The notes: generated from the sequence alone by a model not told the origin. Shown: positions 1-9,345, numbered from the stretch's first letter. The stretch: DNA of 64,000 bases from Saccharopolyspora erythraea NRRL 2338 (GCF_000062885.1 NC_009142.1:2469584-2533583), one strand, 5' to 3'. A program made the numbers and translations.

Positions 1-714
1 GTCCTGCGCGAGCTGCGGATGCGCAAGGATGCCGCAGAGGTAGAGGCGCTGCGCAAGGCCGGGGCCGCCATCGACCGGGTGCACGCCCGGATGGCCGAAT
101 TCCTCAAGGCAGGTCGCACCGAAGCCGAGGTGGGCGCCGACATCACCGAGGCGATCGTCGCCGAAGGCCACGTCGAGGCCGCGTTCGTCATCGTCGGCTC
201 CGGCCCCAACGGAGCCAGCCCGCACCACGCCCTCTCGGACCGCGTCGTGCAGGAAGGCGATGTCGTGGTCATCGACATCGGTGGCCCGATCGCCGAGGGC
301 TACAACTCCGACTGCACCCGCACCTACGCAGTCGGCGAGCCGTCGCAGGACGACGTCCGCGACACCTACGCCGTCCTCCAGGCCGCCCAGCGCGCCGCAG
401 TCGAGGCCGTCCGACCCGGCGTGACCGCCGAGTCCATCGACGCCGCGGCGCGCGAGCCGATCGCCGCCGCGGGCTTCGGCGACTTCTTCGTCCACCGGAC
501 CGGTCACGGCATCGGCTTGGACGTGCACGAGGACCCCTACGTCGTCGACGGCGACAAGACGGTGCTGGAACCTGGAATGGCGTTCAGCGTCGAGCCCGGC
601 ATCTACCAGCCCGGCCGCTGGGGAGCGCGGATCGAGGACATCGTCATCGTCACCGAGGACGGTGTGGAGAGCGTCAACAACCAGCCCCACGAGCTGATTG
701 TGCTTCCGGCGTGA
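1..714 (+). CDS. M24 family Xaa-Pro-type metallopeptidase, 5' end outside window
   Basis: A pita-bread fold dimetal peptidase that probably cleaves Xaa-Pro bonds in the cytoplasm. The frame is already open at base 1 (it reads VLRELRMRKDAAEVEALR), so the internal ATG at base 19 is not the true start and the N-terminal domain lies upstream. The metal ligands appear in the order expected for M24: Asp in VIDIGG, Asp in NSDCTRTY, His in HRTGHGIG, Glu in SVEPGIY and Glu in ARIEDIVIV. The C-terminus is complete. The stop codon overlaps the start of the next gene in a GTGA arrangement, which suggests translational coupling with the Lrp regulator. Aminopeptidase P and prolidase cannot be told apart from this part alone. 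Confidence 0.9.
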   Translation, partial: VLRELRMRKDAAEVEALRKAGAAIDRVHARMAEFLKAGRTEAEVGADITEAIVAEGHVEAAFVIVGSGPNGASPHHALSDRVVQEGDVVVIDIGGPIAEGYNSDCTRTYAVGEPSQDDVRDTYAVLQAAQRAAVEAVRPGVTAESIDAAAREPIAAAGFGDFFVHRTGHGIGLDVHEDPYVVDGDKTVLEPGMAFSVEPGIYQPGRWGARIEDIVIVTEDGVESVNNQPHELIVLPA

Positions 715-1184
715 GCGACAGGGGAGGGACGCCAACCGGCGACTTGGAGGCGACCGACCGGGCGATCCTGCGGGAGCTCGCCCGCGACGGACGTTGCAGC
801 TTCACCGAGCTCGCCGAGCGGGTCGGGCTGAGCGTCTCGGCGGTGCACCAGCGGGTTCGCCGATTGGAGCAGCGGGGCGCCCTGCAGGGCTACGTGGCCA
901 AGGTCGACGGCGAGCAGATCGGTCTGCCGCTGACGGCGTTCATCTCGCTGACACCGATCGACCCGGCGGCCCCCGACGACTACCCGCAGCGGCTGGAGCA
1001 CCTGCCGCAGATCGAGTCGTGCTACTCGGTGGCCGGCGACGAGTCCTACATCCTGCAGGTCCGGGTCGCCTCGCCGCTCGGCCTGGAGGACCTGCTGCGC
1101 CAGATCAGGGAAGCCGCGAAGGTCTCGACCCGCACCACGGTCGTGCTCTCGACCCCGTTCGAGAACCGCCCGCCGGAAATCTGA
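711..1184 (+). CDS. Lrp/AsnC family transcriptional regulator
   Basis: A 157-aa DNA-binding regulator of the feast/famine type. An N-terminal winged helix-turn-helix spans about residues 12-60 (DRAILRELARDGRCSFTELA, then a recognition helix in SVSAVHQRVRRL). A C-terminal RAM ligand-binding/oligomerisation domain spans about 75-145. The GTG start at 711 overlaps the upstream peptidase stop, so the two are probably co-transcribed. A peptidase-Lrp pairing fits control of amino-acid metabolism, but the effector cannot be read from the sequence. A methyltransferase follows within a few bases. Confidence 0.9.
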   Translation: MSDRGGTPTGDLEATDRAILRELARDGRCSFTELAERVGLSVSAVHQRVRRLEQRGALQGYVAKVDGEQIGLPLTAFISLTPIDPAAPDDYPQRLEHLPQIESCYSVAGDESYILQVRVASPLGLEDLLRQIREAAKVSTRTTVVLSTPFENRPPEI

Positions 1185-1195
1185 CGGTGCGGCCC

Positions 1196-1885
1196 ATGTA
1201 CGGCCGGTTCGCCGAGGCGTATGCCAGACACTCCGAGGACAGTCCGGCCAACGCCTACTACGACCGGTCGGCCGTCCTCGAACTCGCCGGGGACGTCGCG
1301 GGCAAGCGAGTGCTCGAACTCGGCAGCGCCGCCGGAGCGCTGACCGAACAGCTCGTCTACCGCGGCGCCCACGTGCTCGGCCTGGACCGGGAACCGGAGA
1401 TGGTCCGGCTCGCCCGGCTCAGGCTGGGACAGCGCGCCCGCTTCGAGGTCGCCGACCTCGCCGAGCCGCTGACCACGGTGCCGACCGGCAGCATCGACCT
1501 CGTCGTGGCCTCCCTCGTCCTGCACTATCTGGCGGACTGGGCACCCGTGCTCGCGGAACTGCACCGATGCCTCGTGCCCGGCGGTGCGCTGGTGCTCTCG
1601 GTGCACCACCCGGCGGCGGACTGGCAGTGGGCGGGCCGACCGGTCTACCTGGACACCACGCTCGTGACCGAGACCTGGCACCTCGGCGACCAACCGGTGG
1701 AGGTCTCGTTCTACCGCCGACCCTTGTCGCAGATCTTCCGCCTTCTGCGGCAGGCCGGATTCACCATCGAACAACTCGAAGAGCCGCGACCACTGCCCGC
1801 ACTCGAAGCCGCGAACCCGAAGGCGTACAAGACCCTCAGCTCCGAGCCGGTGTTCCTGCTGGTCCGCGCCGTGGCCGCACGATAG
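1196..1885 (+). CDS. class I SAM-dependent methyltransferase
   Basis: A Rossmann-fold methyltransferase of about 229 aa. Motif I is RVLELGSAAG, the acidic end of strand 2 is GLDREPEM, motif II-like is RFEVADLAEP, and the post-motif is IDLVVASLVLHYLADW. This order is typical of the Methyltransf_11/25 group acting on small molecules. The ATG at 1196 gives MYGRFAEAYARHSED. A GTG at 1187, two bases after the regulator stop, is an alternative start that adds three residues. The gene is the third of a tight same-strand run with the peptidase and Lrp genes. The substrate is unknown. Confidence 0.85.
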   Translation: MYGRFAEAYARHSEDSPANAYYDRSAVLELAGDVAGKRVLELGSAAGALTEQLVYRGAHVLGLDREPEMVRLARLRLGQRARFEVADLAEPLTTVPTGSIDLVVASLVLHYLADWAPVLAELHRCLVPGGALVLSVHHPAADWQWAGRPVYLDTTLVTETWHLGDQPVEVSFYRRPLSQIFRLLRQAGFTIEQLEEPRPLPALEAANPKAYKTLSSEPVFLLVRAVAAR

Positions 1886-1977
1886 TGCCGCGACGGCGCC
1901 GACGATCCGGCTGCGCAAGCCCCTCAGCCGGCAGGTCGTGTCCGATCAGGCGGTGGCCGATCCACTAGCTTGACCAG

Positions 1978-2813
1978 ATGCCCGACTTCTCCTGGCTGGG
2001 GCCGCCGATCGACGCCCGCCCGTTGTTCACCCCGGAACGCGCCCGGCTGCTGGAACTCCTGCGCTCCCTGGAACGCGCCGACTGGCGCGAGGAGAGCGTC
2101 CCGGGCTGGACGATCCGCGACCTGGCGGCACACGTCCTCGGTGACGACTACGGCCGGATCTCCCGCGACCGCGATCACCACGCGGACGGCCACCGCTCGC
2201 ACCCGGCGAACCCCTCGAAGCCTTCATCCACCGCACCAACCAGGAATGGGTGGACGCCGCCGCGCGCATCAGCCCGGCGGCACTGATCGAGACGCTCGAG
2301 ATGACCGGCAGCGCGATCAGCGCGCTGTGGGAACACAGCGACCCCGAGGGCCGCAGCCTCGGCGTGTCCTGGGCAGGCGCCGACCCGGCGCCCCTGTGGC
2401 TGGACTGCGCACGAGACCTCACCGAGTACTGGACGCATCGCCAGCAGGTCAGGCACGCCGTGGGCCGGCCCACCGACCACGACCCGCGATTGCTCGCACC
2501 GGTCCTGGACACGTTCATGCGCGCCCTCCCGCACACCATGCGGGCCGCGCCCGCACAAGCGGCGACCCAGGTCCAGGTGGTGGTCGACGGCCCAGCCGGC
2601 GGCACCTGGGCCGTGACCTGCGCCCGCCTCGGCTGGTCCCTGGCGCCCGACCCGGCGGGCGACCCCGCGGCGGTCGTCCACCTCGACGCCGAGACGGCAT
2701 GGCTGCTGTGCACGCGCGGCATCGAGCCGGAAGCGGCCATCGGGCGCAGCCGCCTCGAAGGCGACCGGCAGCTCGCCGAAGCCGCCTGCCAGATCCTGTC
2801 GATCATCCGATGA
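1978..2813 (+). pseudogene. MDMPI/maleylpyruvate-isomerase-fold (mycothiol-dependent type) protein, frameshifted
   Basis: Two frames together give one TIGR03083-type protein. The first part starts MPDFSWLGPPIDARPLF and contains WTIRDLAAHVLGDDYGRI, the DinB-like helix region with the metal-binding His. The second part continues EPLEAFIHRTNQEWVDAAAR through RDLTEYWTHRQQVRHAVG to the C-terminal domain. The frame changes near 2205-2212, consistent with one missing base. Members of this family are often mycothiol-dependent transferases or isomerases in actinomycetes. It could be a genuine pseudogene or a sequencing error. Nothing else in the gene looks decayed, which favours error or a very recent mutation. 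Confidence 0.75.
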
Positions 2814-3055
2814 GGCGAACCTCCTGACCACGAGCGAAGAAGTCGTCCGCCCGTAGCCGCTCGGAGAGCGGCTGCACCGCCGCACCCGGCCACCGCGAAG
2901 GCAGCCGACCATGGTTGCGGTACGTGTTGGCTGCGACGAGCCCGCCCCTCACGCCCCAGCAAACTCACCAGTCCTGGCGAACCTGGCTCACCGCACCAAA
3001 GGCCGCTCCACAAACGGCCGCACCACCGCGGCGCGCGGGTCGGGTCCGGACTCGG

Positions 3056-4138
3056 TCAGGGGTTCGACCGCTGGGCGGCGACCTCCGGCGAGACCGCCTG
3101 GAGGTTCCCGCGTTCGTCCGGCAGGCACACCGCGGTCGGGTCTTCGGTGGCCAGGAACGCGCGAAGGCACCGGGCGAACTGTGCGTGACCGGTCGCGTTG
3201 GCGTGGAAAGACTCCTGCATCGCGTGCGGTGCGCGCAGCTCGTCCTTCAACGACGGCCAGTCCACGGTCAGCCTGGTGAACCACTCCTCCTCGGGCGTCT
3301 TGTTGCCACCCGTGCACGCCTCGTGGCCGCGCCCGGCCTGCGAGAGGTCGAGGAACCGCGCGCCGACCTGCTGCGCGACGTCGTGCAAGCCGTCCGACAG
3401 CTGCTGCACCCCGGTGTCGCGGATCCAGGCGAGGTCGGGCGTCAGGAACGGGCAGCCCGAGAGGTTCTGCAGTTCCGGCGCGACCTCCGGGCCGACCGGC
3501 GAGGCGTAGGACTGCACCACCAGCGAGTAGCTGCCCGGGGTGTAGCCAGCGCTGTCCATAGCGGCGCGGATGTCGCCGAGGGCAGCGTGCACCTTGGGCT
3601 TCATGCGCTCCACGCGCTTGGGCCACTCCGCACGCATCTGCTCGGCGCACCCGACGGCCGAACGGCTCGCCCACGCCTCGACGCAGCGGTTCACGACATC
3701 GCTGAAGCCAGGATCGTCGTTGGCTCCGACCTGCACGATGACGTCGGTGACGCGGTAGCGGTGCGCGAGCTCGGCCAGCTGGCGCGCCTGGGAGGTTTCC
3801 AGGCGGCCCGACTCCGGGTTCGCCCCCACGACGTCGGTGCGGGCCCCCGAACAGGCGAGGTTGATGGGCGTCACGTCCGCTGGGAGGCGCAGCTGGTGCA
3901 CCGGAGCGGCGGGGGAGCGGTGGCACCAGTTGTCGTTCTCGCCGTTGGTCCCGGCCTCGTAGTTGCCGCCGCCCTCGCCCGAGAGCGTGCTGTCGCCCAT
4001 GGTGACCACCGCCGCCGGCAGGCGTTCCGGCTGTTGCGGCAGGTCCGGCAAGTACCGGTCGCTGACGAGGACGGCGAGCACCAGCACGCCGACGACCAGC
4101 AGCAGTGTGACCAGCTTCGTAATGTGCGCCCGCATCAC
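3056..4138 (-). CDS. SGNH/GDSL-type secreted or membrane-anchored hydrolase
   Basis: A 360-aa protein with one N-terminal hydrophobic segment (about residues 7-26, TKLVTLLLVVGVLVLAVLV) and then an SGNH hydrolase domain. Block I is VVTMGDSTLSGEG with the nucleophile Ser50. Block III-like is IVQVGANDDP, where GAND replaces the usual GxND. The C-terminal Asp/His block is given by SFHANATGH. Several Cys pairs (NWCHRS, NLACSG, SGCPFL, AVCLPD) fit an exported protein with disulfides. The domain probably acts as an esterase or lipase outside the membrane. It is transcribed convergently to the upstream backbone genes and divergently from fxsA. The first or second Met could be the start. Confidence 0.85.
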   Translation of the reverse strand: MMRAHITKLVTLLLVVGVLVLAVLVSDRYLPDLPQQPERLPAAVVTMGDSTLSGEGGGNYEAGTNGENDNWCHRSPAAPVHQLRLPADVTPINLACSGARTDVVGANPESGRLETSQARQLAELAHRYRVTDVIVQVGANDDPGFSDVVNRCVEAWASRSAVGCAEQMRAEWPKRVERMKPKVHAALGDIRAAMDSAGYTPGSYSLVVQSYASPVGPEVAPELQNLSGCPFLTPDLAWIRDTGVQQLSDGLHDVAQQVGARFLDLSQAGRGHEACTGGNKTPEEEWFTRLTVDWPSLKDELRAPHAMQESFHANATGHAQFARCLRAFLATEDPTAVCLPDERGNLQAVSPEVAAQRSNP

Positions 4139-4292
4139 CGGGCAGTCTATGGCGCGCGGAGTCGATCAGGTCGCGGGCTGATCGTGGCGCTGCTAACAAC
4201 GCACGTCCCGCCTTCTTCGGCGGTTGTGGGAGCATTTGGCCGTTCTCGGACGTTGGACAGGTGAAAGCCATCAACCGGAGGTTGCCGACGTC

Positions 4293-4916
4293 GTGCCGAT
4301 ACTGGTCTTGCTCCTCGTCGCCGCCATCGTCGAGATCAGCGTGCTCGTGGCCATCGGGCAGGTGATCGGCGTGTGGCCCACGCTGGGCCTGCTGGTCGTC
4401 GCCGCGGTCCTGGGCTCGTGGCTGGTCCGCCGCGAGGGGCGCAGAACCCTGCGCGAGATCAACGAGGCCGTCCGCGCGAAGCGGCCGCCGACCCGCGAGT
4501 TCGCCGACGGGGCGCTCATCGCCGTTGGCGGGATCCTGATCATCCTGCCCGGTTTCGTCAGCGACGTCCTGGGCCTGCTCTGCCTGTTCCCGCCCACCCG
4601 TGCGCTGGCCCGTCGCCGCATGCAGCGCGCTGCCGAGCGCCGCTCGCAGCAGATGCAGGACCAGGTGTGGCTGCACACCCAACGCATCCGCCGCGAGCAG
4701 ACCGCAGCCGGAGGCGGTGCCGCGGCTGGCTTCGGCAGCCGTTCCGGAGCCGACGACGGGGTGATCGACGGCGAGGTGATCTCCGTGACCGAGGACGACG
4801 ACCCGTCCCACGGGGACGACGGGACCCGGTCGCAGATTCCCGGTGCCCGCGGCGGGACAGGTCCTTCGGGCTCGTCTTCGCAGGCAGCGTCGCCGGACGA
4901 CAGCAGCGGTCGGTGA
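4293..4916 (+). CDS. fxsA: FxsA family membrane protein
   Basis: A cytoplasmic membrane protein of about 207 aa with the FxsA core: TM1 ILVLLLVAAIVEISVLVAIG, TM2 LGLLVVAAVLGSWLVRREG, the conserved REINEAVRAKRPPTREFADG loop, and TM3-4 in GALIAVGGILIILPGFVSDVLG. A hydrophilic, acidic and Ser/Gly-rich tail follows (about residues 130-207) and is probably cytosolic and disordered. The GTG at 4293 is preferred over upstream starts because a GGAGG at 4278-4282 lies ten bases before it and the first hydrophobic segment begins at once. In E. coli FxsA affects F-exclusion of phage T7. Its role in actinomycetes is unknown. Confidence 0.85.
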   Translation: MPILVLLLVAAIVEISVLVAIGQVIGVWPTLGLLVVAAVLGSWLVRREGRRTLREINEAVRAKRPPTREFADGALIAVGGILIILPGFVSDVLGLLCLFPPTRALARRRMQRAAERRSQQMQDQVWLHTQRIRREQTAAGGGAAAGFGSRSGADDGVIDGEVISVTEDDDPSHGDDGTRSQIPGARGGTGPSGSSSQAASPDDSSGR

Positions 4917-5051
4917 GCCGGTCGGCGTGACGCCGACCGCCAGGCCACTGCGGGTAAGCTCGCCGGAACGATCGTGGTCGGCACGCGACCGAACCCACGG
5001 CGCACGGCGCACCGCGCTGCTGAACATCCGCGACACGGAAACTACAGGGAC

Positions 5052-6677
5052 ATGTCCGACACCACCTTGCTGCTCGGCGGCCGGATCCATTCGCCCGCCG
5101 GCCCCGACGTCACCGCGATGGCTGTGATCGACGGAACCGTCGCGTGGGTCGGCAGCGACCAGGTCGGCCGAGCCCTGCATCCCGACGCCGAGGTCGTCGA
5201 CCTCGGAGGCGCGTTCGTCACCCCCGCCTTCGTCGACGCGCACGTGCACGCGACCTCCACCGGCCTGCTGCTCAACGGGCTCGACCTCACCGGCTGCGCG
5301 TCGCTGACCGAGTTCCTGCACGCGCTGCGCGACCACGTCGAGGAGCATCCCGGCTCGCTGGTGTGGGGGCACGGCTGGGACGAGACGTGGTGGCCGGAAC
5401 GCCGCCCGCCGACCCGCTCGGAGATCGACTCCGCCGCCGCGGGCGCGGCCGTCTACCTCTCCCGCATCGACGTCCACTCCGCGCTCGTCTCCAGCGCTCT
5501 GGTCGAACGCGCGCCGCTGGCCCGCGGTGCCGAGGGCTGGAGCCAGGAGGGGCCGCTCACCCGCGTCGCCCACCACCACGCGAGGAGCGCGGCGCGCGAG
5601 TCGCTGAGCTCGGCGCAGCGACGCGAGGCGCAGCTGGAGTTCCTGCGCGACGTGGCGTCCAAAGGCGTGGCGTGCGTGCACGAATGCGCGGGGCCGGACA
5701 TCTCCGGTGCCGACGACCTCGCGGACCTGCTCGACGTCGCGGCCAAGGGCGGCCTGCCCGAGGTCGTGGGCTACTGGGGAGAACTCGGTGCCCTCGAGCG
5801 CGCACGGGAACTCGGAGTGCGCGGTCTGGGCGGTGACCTGTTCGTCGACGGCGCCATCGGTTCCCGCACCGCGGCGCTGCACGAGCCCTACACCGACGAC
5901 CCGTCGACGTCGGGTGTGCTGTACCTCGACGCGCAGGCCGTCGCCGAGCACCTCGTCGAATGCACCCGCAACGGCCTGCAGGCCGGGTTCCACGTCATAG
6001 GGGACGCCGGTGTCGCCGAGGTGGCGGAAGGCTTCCGCCGGGCCGCGGAGACCGTCGGCGTCCCGGCGCTGGCCGGGGCGCGCCACCGCCTGGAGCACCT
6101 CGAGATGATCGACGCCGAGCAGGCAGCGGAACTGGGCCGTTACGGGGTTGCGGCGTCGGTGCAGCCGGCGTTCGACGCCGCGTGGGGCGGAACTGAGGAC
6201 ATGTACGCGCGGCGCCTCGGAACCGCGCGCGGGACGCGGCTGAACCCCTTCTCGCAACTGGCCGCCAGCGGCGTGCTGCTCGCGTTCGGTTCCGACGCCC
6301 CGGTCACACCGGTTGACCCGTGGCGTTCCGTCCAGGCCGCGGTCAACCACCGCACCGAGGGCTTCGGCATCTCGCCGCGAGCGGCCTTCACCGCCCACAC
6401 CAAGGGCGGCTGGCGGGCCGCCGGGGTGGACGATGGTGTGACGGGGACCCTCGTGCCCGGTGCCCCGGCCACCTACGCCGTGTGGGATGCCGGGGAACTG
6501 GTCGTGGCGGCGCCGGACTCGCGTGTGCAGCGCTGGTCGACGGATCCGCGTGCGGGCGTGCCGGGACTGCCCGACCTCAGCTCGGGCGCCAGGCTTCCGC
6601 GCTGCCTGCGCACCGTGCTCCGCGGCGAGACGATCTACGTCCGCCAGAGCGATGACGACGAGAGCCACGACCACTGA
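5052..6677 (+). CDS. amidohydrolase family protein (Amidohydro_3, YtcJ-like)
   Basis: A metal-dependent hydrolase of 541 aa. Its motifs are in YtcJ order: FVDAHVHATSTGLLLNGLDL (HxH metal site), GHGWDETWWPERRPPTR, the catalytic region FVDGAIGSRTAAL, FHVIGDAGV and ARHRLEHLEM (His ligands), and LLAFGSDAPVTPVDPW (Asp ligand). It probably hydrolyses an amide or imine bond in a small substrate in the cytoplasm, but the substrate cannot be told. The ATG at 5052 follows ACAGGGA and begins MSDTTLLLGGRIHSP, the usual opening of this family. In-frame starts further upstream lack family similarity. A hairpin just after the stop suggests the transcript ends there. Confidence 0.88.
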   Translation: MSDTTLLLGGRIHSPAGPDVTAMAVIDGTVAWVGSDQVGRALHPDAEVVDLGGAFVTPAFVDAHVHATSTGLLLNGLDLTGCASLTEFLHALRDHVEEHPGSLVWGHGWDETWWPERRPPTRSEIDSAAAGAAVYLSRIDVHSALVSSALVERAPLARGAEGWSQEGPLTRVAHHHARSAARESLSSAQRREAQLEFLRDVASKGVACVHECAGPDISGADDLADLLDVAAKGGLPEVVGYWGELGALERARELGVRGLGGDLFVDGAIGSRTAALHEPYTDDPSTSGVLYLDAQAVAEHLVECTRNGLQAGFHVIGDAGVAEVAEGFRRAAETVGVPALAGARHRLEHLEMIDAEQAAELGRYGVAASVQPAFDAAWGGTEDMYARRLGTARGTRLNPFSQLAASGVLLAFGSDAPVTPVDPWRSVQAAVNHRTEGFGISPRAAFTAHTKGGWRAAGVDDGVTGTLVPGAPATYAVWDAGELVVAAPDSRVQRWSTDPRAGVPGLPDLSSGARLPRCLRTVLRGETIYVRQSDDDESHDH

Positions 6678-6697
6678 ACCGTCCTTCGTGGACGGTT
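6677..6697 (+). terminator. candidate terminator hairpin after the amidohydrolase gene
   Basis: An eight-base perfect stem (AACCGTCC / GGACGGTT) with the five-base loop TTCGT starts at the last base of the stop codon. There is no clear U tract, which is common for actinomycete terminators. Confidence 0.5.
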
Positions 6698-6860
6698 GCT
6701 GTCGCTCGTGGACGGTGGCGCGGTCCGGTGGACGACCGCGAACTCGCATGCGTGCCATTCCTGTTCGGGCTTCGCGGGTACGGTGGGAGTCGGGTGTCCA
6801 TTGCGGACGGGACGTGGGGAACTGGTTCGATCCGGTGCTCATGTGATCGAGTATCCGCGT

Positions 6861-6876
6861 TCGAACGAGCGTTCGC
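6861..6876. promoter_or_regulatory. LexA (SOS) box-like palindrome
   Basis: The sequence TCGAAC-GAGC-GTTCGC matches the actinobacterial SOS operator TCGAAC-N4-GTTCGA at 11 of 12 specified bases. It lies about 95 bases upstream of the DUF1707 gene. Part of the match comes from the embedded palindrome CGTTCGAACG (6858-6867), so chance is possible in such GC-rich DNA. Confidence 0.35.
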
Positions 6877-6970
6877 CGTCGCTTGATGGAGTGAACTCCT
6901 GTGGCCGGCGCGAAGGCCGAGGTTTGGAGAAATGGTACCAACTTCGCGCTTCTGGTCGTAAACTGTTCAC

Positions 6971-7573
6971 ATGAGCAGCTCCGAGGGCGGTGGGGAGCGG
7001 CCGCCCGCCATCCGGGCGTCGGACGCCGAACGCGACCAGGTCGCGAAGCGGCTGACCGAGGCGGTGGGCGAGGGCCGGCTCGCGCTGGCCGAGTTCACCC
7101 AGCGGGTTGACGCGGCGTACGCGGCCGCGACGCGCGCCGAGCTCGAAGCCCTGACCGCAGACCTCCCGGCCGAGCGGGGCGACCAGGACCAGGGCGGGGA
7201 GCCGGAGCACAAGCGCCGGTGGAAGCTCGCCATCATGGGCGGCTCGGACTACGAGGGCCGCTGGCGGGTGCCGCGCCGGGTCGGGGTCTTCGCGCTGATG
7301 GGCGGCTCCAAGGTCGACCTGCGGGAGGCCGTGCTGCCCGGCGGGGAGGTCGAGATCACCCTGGTCTCCATCATGGGCGGCAGCGACGTCATCGTGCCGC
7401 GCGGCGTGCGCGTCGTCGTCGAAGCGACCGACTTCCTCGGGGGCAACAAGGTCAAGGTGGACGAGGACGCCGAGCTGCCCGACGCCCCGTTGGTGCGCAT
7501 CCGCACCTACTCGTTCATGGGCGGAAACGACGTGCGCCACCCCAAGCTGAAGCTGAGCCGTCGCGACCGCTGA
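6971..7573 (+). CDS. DUF1707 domain protein with LiaF-like C-terminal domain
   Basis: A 200-aa protein with no signal peptide or membrane segment. Residues about 14-65 form a DUF1707 helical domain (IRASDAERDQVAKRLTEAVG, then RLALAEFTQRVDAAYAAAT). Residues about 80-195 form a beta-helix-like domain with the repeated signature MGG(S/N): AIMGGSDYEG, ALMGGSKVDL, SIMGGSDVIV, DFLGGNKVKV and SFMGGNDVRH. This is the pattern of LiaF-type cell-wall-stress domains. The Ser/Lys/Arg-rich C-terminus is short. It stands alone with its own upstream region. A role in envelope stress sensing is known for LiaF relatives but only inferred here. Confidence 0.85.
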   Translation: MSSSEGGGERPPAIRASDAERDQVAKRLTEAVGEGRLALAEFTQRVDAAYAAATRAELEALTADLPAERGDQDQGGEPEHKRRWKLAIMGGSDYEGRWRVPRRVGVFALMGGSKVDLREAVLPGGEVEITLVSIMGGSDVIVPRGVRVVVEATDFLGGNKVKVDEDAELPDAPLVRIRTYSFMGGNDVRHPKLKLSRRDR

Positions 7574-7681
7574 GCAACCGATCCTCCGGCCCGGTCAGCG
7601 GCTCGGCGTACATTTGTTGGGGCGCGCCGGCGGCGCGCCTGGCTTCTGATGTACGCACGTCCTGGTCGCCGACCGGGGCCC

Positions 7682-9274
7682 ATGGCCGAGAAGGTTGATC
7701 AGGTGGCAGTCCCCACGCTGAGTCCGCAGCGTCGTGAGCGCCGTGGAGGCGGCAGCCCGGGTGGGCGGCTGCCGGGCCGTGCTGTGTGGGGACGGATGCT
7801 CCTGGCCGTGGCGGCGGGGTTCGCGCTGTACGCGGTCAGCCCACCGCACGACGTCTGGTGGCTGGCGCCGGTCGCGTTCGCGGGCTTCGCGCTGGTCGTG
7901 CTGGGCAGGCGGGCTCGGGCGGGCTTCGGTTACGGCCTGCTGTTCGGCTTCGCGTTCATGCTCCCGCTGCTGGGGTGGTTGCAGGACTTCCTGAGTGCCC
8001 AGTTCGGACCGTGGCCGTGGCTGGGCGTGGCGGCAGTCGAGGCACTGTTCTTCGGTCTCGCCGGGGCCGGGATGGCCCGGGTGAGCAGGCTCGCGGCCGC
8101 TCCGGTGTGGATGGCAGCGGTGTTCGTGGTCGCCGAGTCGCTGCGCTCGAGCGTGCCGTTCGGCGGGTTCCCCTGGGGGCGTCTGGCATTCACCCAGGCC
8201 ACCGGAGCCCTGCTCCCGCTGGCGTCGCTGGGCGGCGCCGTATTCGTCACCTTCGCGGTCGCGCTTATAGGTGCGGCGGTCGCGCAGTTCGTCGCAAGGC
8301 TGCGCGAGCGCAGCGGTCTGGTGGCGCCGGTGGCCACGGCGCTCGTTCCTGTGCTCGCGGGGCTCGCGGCACTGCCGACGATCGGCACGGAGCCCGATGC
8401 GGGGACTGCGAGGGTCGCCGTCATCCAGGGCAACGCGCCCGACATCGGGCTCGACCTGCTCTACGAGGACGACGTCCTGCACGACAACCACATGCGTGCC
8501 GCGGACCGCTTCGCCGACGACGTCCGGGCCGGCCGGGTACCGCGTCCGGACCTCGTCGTGCTGCCCGAACAGGTCGGTTCGTGGGGGCCCGCGAAGTACG
8601 ACCCCGAGCTGAGCAGGATCGCCGCCGAAATCGGCGTGCCGATGCTCGTCGGCGGCCTGGGAGTCGACGAGGACGGGCAGCTGCGCAACAAGATCGTGCA
8701 GTGGGACCCGGTGACCGGCCCGGGCGGCGAGTACCACAAGCAGCACCTGGTGCCCTTCGCCGAGACGATCCCGATGCGTCCGGTCGCCCGGCTGGTGAGC
8801 CCGTTCGTCGACCGCTTCGAGCGCGACATGGTGCCCGGCCGGCGACCCGGCGTGCTCGACGCAGGACCGGCCAGGGTGGGGCTGGGAATGTGCTACGACG
8901 TCGCCTACGACGACGTGTTCACCGGTGCCACCCGGGAAGGCGCGACGCTGCTGGCGGTGCCGACCAACAACGCCTGGTACGGCCACTCGGAGATGAGCTA
9001 CCAGCAGCTGGCGATGTCGCGGTTGCGCGCGGTCGAGCACGGTCGCGCGGTCGTGGTGGCCGCGACCAGCGGCGTGAGCGCGATCGTGCGTCCCGACGGC
9101 ACGGTCGCGCAGCAGACCGGGCAGTTCGTCGCGCAGAACGTCGTGGGCGAGGTGCCGCTGCGCTCGAGCGGCACACCGGCGACCTGGCTCGGCAACGCCC
9201 CGCTGTGGGTGTTGGTGGCCCTGGGGGTGGGAGCGCTCGCCTTCACCCTGCGGAGGCGTTCCCGGGACGTGTGA
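7682..9274 (+). CDS. lnt: apolipoprotein N-acyltransferase
   Basis: An integral membrane enzyme that adds the third acyl chain to the N-terminal Cys of lipoproteins. The N-terminal half carries about seven hydrophobic segments (from MLLAVAAGFALYAV to APVATALVPVLAGLAAL). The C-terminal half is a nitrilase-like domain with the Glu-Lys-Cys triad: Glu in VVLPEQVGSW, Lys in EYHKQHLVPFAE and Cys in VGLGMCYDVAYDD. The family signature NNAWYGHSEMSYQQLAMSRL follows. A last membrane segment sits at the C-terminus. The start is uncertain: ATG 7682 is used here, and GTG 7703, preceded by GAGAAGG, is a good alternative. ppm1 follows 71 bases downstream, the usual actinobacterial pairing. Confidence 0.93.
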   Translation: MAEKVDQVAVPTLSPQRRERRGGGSPGGRLPGRAVWGRMLLAVAAGFALYAVSPPHDVWWLAPVAFAGFALVVLGRRARAGFGYGLLFGFAFMLPLLGWLQDFLSAQFGPWPWLGVAAVEALFFGLAGAGMARVSRLAAAPVWMAAVFVVAESLRSSVPFGGFPWGRLAFTQATGALLPLASLGGAVFVTFAVALIGAAVAQFVARLRERSGLVAPVATALVPVLAGLAALPTIGTEPDAGTARVAVIQGNAPDIGLDLLYEDDVLHDNHMRAADRFADDVRAGRVPRPDLVVLPEQVGSWGPAKYDPELSRIAAEIGVPMLVGGLGVDEDGQLRNKIVQWDPVTGPGGEYHKQHLVPFAETIPMRPVARLVSPFVDRFERDMVPGRRPGVLDAGPARVGLGMCYDVAYDDVFTGATREGATLLAVPTNNAWYGHSEMSYQQLAMSRLRAVEHGRAVVVAATSGVSAIVRPDGTVAQQTGQFVAQNVVGEVPLRSSGTPATWLGNAPLWVLVALGVGALAFTLRRRSRDV

Positions 9275-9345
9275 GGGCCATCGAAGCGCCCGAGAAGGTA
9301 TTCGACGTACTGCCGACGTGACCCGGCGTCGGCAAGGAGGAATGG

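Noticed and set aside
2988-6941. A 1317-codon open frame on the minus strand
   Set aside because: It lies antisense to fxsA and the amidohydrolase, is extremely Arg/Ala/Gly-rich, and has no domain. It is a typical high-GC shadow.
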